This document shows, piece by piece, positions 59,984 through 64,000 of a DNA stretch of 64,000 nucleotides. Position numbers and translations under genes: made by a program. The DNA is taken from contig JAJOZX010017340.1 in NCBI GenBank assembly GCA_023014485.1, positions 1-64,000 of the forward strand, in the 5' to 3' direction. Positions within the stretch are counted from its first letter, which is position 1. Each line of letters opens with the position of its first letter. The DNA comes from Bathynomus jamesi. Taxonomy: Eukaryota; Arthropoda; Malacostraca; Isopoda; Cirolanidae. The notes beneath the pieces were generated by a model. That model saw only the letters and a list, made by a program, of their open reading frames with translations. It searched no databases and was not told where the DNA came from.

Positions 59984-60781
59984 CTAGGACACGTAGGGGG
60001 CCCATTTATCCGCCAACCACTTTCTTTTATTATGTGTAATGACCACCTTAGACCTACAGTTTGAACCGCGGGTCGATGCAAGACAGTCGGCAGGAGACCT
60101 ACCGTTGATATCTCCGGTGACTCCGCACTCAGGACGGGGGCATCCATGCCACCAGCAACCGTTAAAGGAGTACACAGTCTTCACACCAGTGACACGGTTT
60201 TCACTTAACCCATCAACCCAAAAAACACGTCCATTAATCTTAATGGGTACTTCACCCGTGTTGCGGGCGTGCTTTATGTATACACCTGTCTGTTGCTGTA
60301 GGTGTATGAGCCAGTAAATAGCCTTGTGCCCGTAACTGCGGGGATTGTTTCGGTGAATAATGGCTAAGGTGTCTTTCGGCATGAAGTTATTCTTGAACAC
60401 CGTAAAACATAATGATGCGATGATGGTTGCGACTTGCAGTGGATCGCATTTGAAACGGGATATGTACATCCTTCTAAAGGCCTGGAAACATACTCTAAGC
60501 ACGCGCACATCATTCACGCAATAACGCTCACATTCATCAGCTATATTATAAGGGTTACTTTCATTAAAACTGTCGTAGTATCGATCAAAGTCTTCACGTT
60601 CATCCATGCAGTCAAAATAATGTTTGGGGGGTGGTGGGCCTACGTAGTTTAAAGTCTCGCTGGTGAGGAAAGTGTATGGGAAGTACCCTTTGGAAACTTC
60701 AGCTGCTACTCCCATCACCTTGGGTAGCTTTGCTAATTTACAAGGTGTGAATAATAAAGTATCTTTAAATTGTACATTGCC
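59984..60781 (-). pseudogene. polB: Family B DNA polymerase remnant, Polinton/Maverick- or virus-like
   Basis: An open frame on the minus strand runs from 60781 (no start codon; the frame is cut where an upstream module begins) to 59984. It has GYFPYTFL and NYVGPPPP, then ERYCVNDVRVLRVC, which fits the exonuclease III motif (YC-x-x-DV), then FKNNFMPKDTLAI, and near its end YSFNGCWWHGCP. This order is typical of protein-primed family B polymerases of Polintons and related DNA viruses. The exonuclease I/II part is missing at the start and the whole palm domain (SLYP, DTD motifs) at the end, so it is not a polymerase any more. The last 50 residues are read out of tandem monomers. An endogenised element is the likely origin. 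Confidence 0.75.
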
Positions 60782-60782
60782 T

Positions 60783-60990
60783 CAGGGAATCACAGATAGT
60801 AGCATGACTCACGGTCTTACAGTGGGCGGAGCTTAGAATTTTCGCCTGTGCACACACAAAGGAGAAAGTGAAACGCTAATTGAAACATGAGTTATTTAAT
60901 AAACGAGATATTCAGTTAACACAAGAAATAACAGAAAACACAAGAAAAAACAAATGCTTAGATTTGGTGATCACAAACAACAGAAACCTA
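60783..60990 (-). promoter_or_regulatory. Shared upstream module, copy a
   Basis: About 208 bp, almost identical to 61980-62187. Minus-strand landmarks: GATCACCAAATC, a pyrimidine-rich stretch TCACTTTCTCCTTTG leading to GTGTGCACAG (splice-acceptor-like), CTCCGCCC and an AP-1-like TGAGTCA (at about 60806-60812). It ends exactly where the polymerase frame begins and starts at the stop of the next ORF. Could be a promoter, an intergenic spacer of a viral genome or an inserted repeat. Confidence 0.5.
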
Positions 60991-61908
60991 AAGAAACCTG
61001 TACTCGATATGAAGGGCTTTCATATCGTTCAGTAGTATTTTTGTTCCCACTTTACAACCGGATGGTAAGTCATCTTTAAATACGTCTAGAATACAATCAA
61101 AAGCACGCACAAAGAGTTCATCGTTAGTTACATTATTAAACAAGTTTATAAACACGCTTTTCCAATCGAGGGTTTATTTCTACCGACCCGAGCTTTTCAA
61201 TCGTGAACATCTTCACTCAACATAGCGGCATTGAAATAATCTTCTAAATCGTTACGACAACTGCGCGTTATATAAAGAAATAGTTCTTCAGTATAATTTT
61301 CACGAACTAGGCATATTTTATAATGTTTTACTAAACATCTTCATACACCGGCGCATTATTTGAGAGGAACATATGCTCATATTTTTCCTTTCTGCCCGTC
61401 AAACGATACTCATCTCTAAAGTCTGTTAAAAACTCACGCAGGACACTAGCCACAACCTCACTACGAACCTCGTCATGATATACATTAATATAGTGATAAA
61501 AATACTTAAGATTGTCCATGCTCACGAGATTCACATTTTCAGTCGTAGGGTATGAGTAATCGACATGGTGTAGCATGACGTAATGCGCTTGTCACACCAC
61601 CCATCCGCAAGACTCATTATCCATACCTGCTGCTTCTCTTCTGCACACGCTGTTTCTTTTACTTTAGACTTTATAAAGTTTAGATCTGCAGCATACTTCA
61701 GCACATCGTCAGTGCAACGAAAGCCTTCAATGGTCTCACCAGAACATCCGTAGAGTATTTGTACATCTTGGAACTTCACACAATCCAATGTGGTTTTAAA
61801 AGAGGCATAGGAGGGGGGAATAGGAAGTTTTTCGGTATCCGCCACATCCTGGCACTTTGCTGAATACCATTTCATAAACGTTGTACAAACAATATTAAAG
61901 GTCGCCAT
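60988..61908 (-). pseudogene. Unrecognised ORF with several frameshifts
   Basis: Starts at an ATG (61908), is open for 125 codons (TTFMKWYSAKCQDVADTEKL near the start), then shifts near 61575 into the 61331-61576 frame (YPTTENVNLVSMDNLKYFYH). It shifts again near 61330 and at least twice more before a frame ending TAG at 60988-60990. In total about 300 codons' worth. No family recognised: it is acidic and lysine-rich, with no membrane segment. It shares an upstream module with polB and the IER-like gene. A short direct repeat CAGACGTGTATTCA lies just before the ATG. Confidence 0.5.
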
Positions 61909-61979
61909 TTGAATACACGTCTGATTTTTCTTCTGAATACACGTCTGATCTCTCGGTCTTACTGCATCGACTGATCACG

Positions 61980-62187
61980 CAGGGAATCACAGATAGCAAC
62001 ATGGCTCAAGGTCTTACAGTGGGCGGAGCTTAGAATTTTCGCCTGTGCACACACAAAGGAGAAAGTGAAACGCTAATTGAAACATGAGTTATTTAATAAA
62101 CGAGTTATTCAGTTAACACAAGAAATAACAGAAAACACAAGAAAAAACAAATGCTTAGATTTGGTGATCACAAACAACAGAAACCTA
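61980..62187 (-). promoter_or_regulatory. Shared upstream module, copy b
   Basis: Second copy of 60783-60990, located 72 bp upstream of the 61908 start codon. The AP-1-like site is changed here (TGAGCCA). The pyrimidine tract and GTGTGTGCACAG are kept. Confidence 0.5.
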
Positions 62188-62422
62188 ATACTTTAAAGAA
62201 AGCATTCTATTAAATACTTTTAGCCTATGTTCACGAATTAATACCGGTCTTAAATAGATTCGACAAGAAGACCGGCTGGACTGATTTTATAGAAATTCAA
62301 GGATTCCAAGTTGATCACGAGAGAAGCTATGTAGTCATCTTCCATGCTGCAAAATCTCATCGTTAGCCTGCCTGCTCAGAGCACCGACAAGAGGTAAATC
62401 GAATCCACATCAACACAAAATT
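62188..62422. other. Interval between module b and the IER-like stop
   Basis: A 37-codon frame on the minus strand (MRFCSMEDDYIASLVINLE...) is visible here but has no recognised family. It may be downstream untranslated sequence. Confidence 0.3.
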
Positions 62423-62968
62423 TTAGTCGCTAAAATAACAGCCTGAGTATTGTTCATGTTCTAAATTATCTTTGAGTCGTTTTGATAAAATTGAGTAAAC
62501 TGCAGCCTTTGTTTCCTGATCAGAAACTCTCCGTCTTTTTCTGGTATGGTGCAAGGCTTCGTTGCAACCATATTCACTGCACGAGTCTACTTCACAGTCG
62601 TTGCCTTCTAATCTAGATTTACACTCTTCACTAATGCATTCGATGGGCGAATAATCATCTTGGTTGATATTATTGACACCACATTCGAGAGGGCTCACTG
62701 GGGGCGGACACTTCAGGTAATGGCGCGGACGCTTGAGGTGGGTCGGGGACAATCTCCTCAGGTTGCCCTTGTGGCGGGGCAAATATTGTGTGGGGGTAAT
62801 TATGTGTTGCTTCTAAGTAAGCAAAACGGGCCTTATGTAACACAGTGGCAATTAATAATGATTTATGCAAAGATGCACCAGCTCTTCTGAACGTCTGGAT
62901 GCAATTTTACCGAGCGATATATTTATCAACTTGTATGCTTCAAACCCGTTTGGAACGTCAGATATCAT
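62423..62968 (-). CDS. Immediate early response (IER2/IER5-like) gene, two apparent frameshifts
   Basis: From an ATG at 62968 the frame reads FEAYKLINISLGKIASRR, then after a 1-base shift near 62890 LHKSLLIATVLHKARFAYLE. This is the conserved N-terminal IER signature (EA-x-x-L-I-x-I-SLGKI-x-x-SR ... LHK-x-LL-x-x-x-VL-x-x-AR). A proline-rich acidic linker follows (APPQGQPEEIVPDPP). A second shift near 62690 returns to the first frame, with a basic nuclear-localisation-like HTRKRRR and the end CYFSD. About 182 codons, single exon, as IER genes are. IER proteins are nuclear, fast-induced growth and stress regulators. The two opposite shifts may be assembly errors; the inverted copy has a different indel at the first site. 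It is preceded by a TATA box and CRE- and NF-kB-like sites. Confidence 0.65.
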
Positions 62969-63069
62969 GTTCACCACCTAGGAAATGGTCAAGGCACAGA
63001 GAGCTAACTAACACGACTCTATCCTCTATTACCAATCTTGTAATGAGTTAAAGTGAAAGTTTCGCCTGC

Positions 63070-63122
63070 CTTTATACAATGTCGTTCTGACGTCGTTATC
63101 AAGCTCCACACAGGGAATTTCC
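63070..63122 (-). promoter_or_regulatory. Predicted promoter of the IER-like gene
   Basis: On the minus strand, in order toward the gene: NF-kB/Rel consensus GGAAATTCCC (63113-63122), CRE-like CGACGTCA (63088-63095) and TATA box TATAAAG (63070-63076), about 100 bp before the ATG. This set fits an immediate-early promoter. All three are mirrored in the right arm at 63752-63761, about 63779-63786 and 63798-63804. Confidence 0.5.
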
Positions 63123-63148
63123 ATGAAGTAACATGAATCACGTTGCTG

Positions 63149-63204
<56 letters not shown>

Positions 63205-63260
63205 GGAGAAAGTGATACGTTGGTTGAAACATGATTTATTTAATAAAAGAAATATTCAAG

Positions 63261-63262
<2 letters not shown>
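63111..63262 (-). promoter_or_regulatory. Diverged third copy of the upstream module
   Basis: Shares CAGGGAAT, CACACAAAGGAGAAAGTGA, TTGAAACATGA and TTATTTAATAAA with the modules at 60783 and 61980, with a long (CA)n expansion (63154-63202) in the middle. It lies 143 bp upstream of the IER-like start. Confidence 0.5.
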
Positions 63263-63297
<35 letters not shown>

Positions 63298-63581
63298 CAA
63301 ACACGTGTAATAAATAAGTTAACAACAGACATCAATGGCTATATTCAAGACATATATATTTAAAAACATGTGTAATAAACAAGTTAACAAATGAAATTAT
63401 GTTAACCCGAGAGACGACGGACGGAGTCATTACAAGCACGGCGGAGTGAGCTTGTAATGACTCCGTCCGTCGTCTCTCGGGTTACAGAAATTCAATTGTT
63501 AACTTATTTATCACACGTTTGTAAATATGTCTTGAATATATCATTGATGTCTGTTGTTAACTTATTTATTACACGTGTTTG

Positions 63582-63616
<35 letters not shown>

Positions 63617-63670
63617 CTTGAATATTTTTTATTAAATAAATCATGTTTCAACCAACGTATCACTTTCTCC

Positions 63671-63726
<56 letters not shown>

Positions 63727-63905
63727 CAGCAACGTGATTCATGTTACTTCTGGAAATTCCCTGTGTGGAGCTTGATAACGACGTCAGAACGACATTGTAT
63801 AAAGGCAGGCGAAACTTTCACTTTAACTCATTACAAGATTGGTAATAGAGGATAGAGTCGTGTTAGTTAGCTCTCTGTGCCTTGACCATTTCCTAGGTGG
63901 TGAAC

Positions 63906-64000
63906 ATGATATCTGACGTTCCAAACGGGTTTGAAGCATACAAGTTGATAAATATATCGCTCGGTAAAATTGCATCCAGACGTTTCCAGAAGAGCTGGTG
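63906..64000 (+). CDS. Second IER-like 5' end, cut by the window edge
   Basis: Plus-strand mirror of the gene at 62968: an ATG at 63906 opens a frame with MISDVPNGFEAYKLINIS and LGKIASRRFQ. The frame then departs from the expected sequence because of an extra base near 63985. Only about 30 codons are in the window. Its promoter elements are at 63752-63804. Either a true head-to-head duplicate or a palindromic artefact. Confidence 0.55.
   Translation, partial: MISDVPNGFEAYKLINISLGKIASRRFQKSW

Larger units (their letters stand above)
56488..60471. repeat. Three tandem 1.3-kb units ending in polymerase fragments
   Basis: Units start at CCACAATATGG at 56488, 57821 and 59165 (periods 1333 and 1344; the third is about 1307 bp). 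Each holds a 200-bp A+T segment, a (TA)n tract, a 75-bp spacer, another (TA)n tract, four to five 105-113-bp monomers and about 415 bp from the 3' part of a DNA polymerase gene. The third unit continues into a longer polymerase frame at 60472, so the amplification started from this end of the gene. Confidence 0.85.
62877..64000. repeat. Large palindrome running off the window end
   Basis: Left arm 62877-63437 and right arm 63450-64000 are near-perfect inverses around a 12-nt loop (63438-63449) with a 30-bp perfect inner stem (CCGAGAGACGACGGACGGAG...). They include the IER-like 5' end, promoter, (CA)n/(TG)n and (TA)n. The inverse match reaches the last base of the window and probably continues beyond it. 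Confidence 0.88.

Overview
The window looks like repeat-rich nuclear DNA from an arthropod. It is A+T-rich and full of (TA)n tracts. It carries short interstitial TTAGG/CCTAA arrays (the arthropod telomere motif) and fragments of Tc1/mariner, Merlin, hAT and Penelope-like elements plus SINE-like units. I cannot name the species. No ordinary multi-exon host gene is visible. The only gene with a recognisable cellular family is an IER2/IER5-like (immediate early response) gene at the right end.

Layout. Bases 1-17606 reappear, nearly identical apart from small indels and a few larger ones, at 29274-45922 (offset about 29.3 kb). A third partial copy at about 47640-54838 corresponds to about 5.9-13.9 kb. 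Each copy carries the same series: a palindromic Penelope tail, a tRNA-like unit, a SINE-like element, Merlin-derived elements, a Penelope GIY-YIG tail, a 730-bp mariner derivative and a broken DD41D mariner transposase. Between the copies lie a fourth Merlin derivative (17619-18432), a hAT MITE with perfect target-site duplications (19043-19424), a 5'-truncated Penelope element with YVDD reverse transcriptase and GIY-YIG endonuclease (19989-22404), a 5.7-kb imperfect palindrome (22705-28435) and a complete-ended but deleted mariner (28441-29345).

The right end (about 54.8-64 kb) differs: G-rich and GA-rich minisatellites, then three 1.3-kb tandem units, each ending in a fragment of a protein-primed family B DNA polymerase (Polinton/Maverick-like or related virus). 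These lead into a longer polymerase remnant, an unrecognised broken ORF and the IER-like gene, all on the minus strand. Related upstream modules precede all three. The window closes in a large inverted repeat that places a second IER-like 5' end head-to-head with the first.

Nearly every coding remnant is broken by frameshifts, stops or truncation. Small indels between near-identical copies and many large palindromes also fit noisy long-read assembly or chimeric reads, so structural claims need raw-read support.
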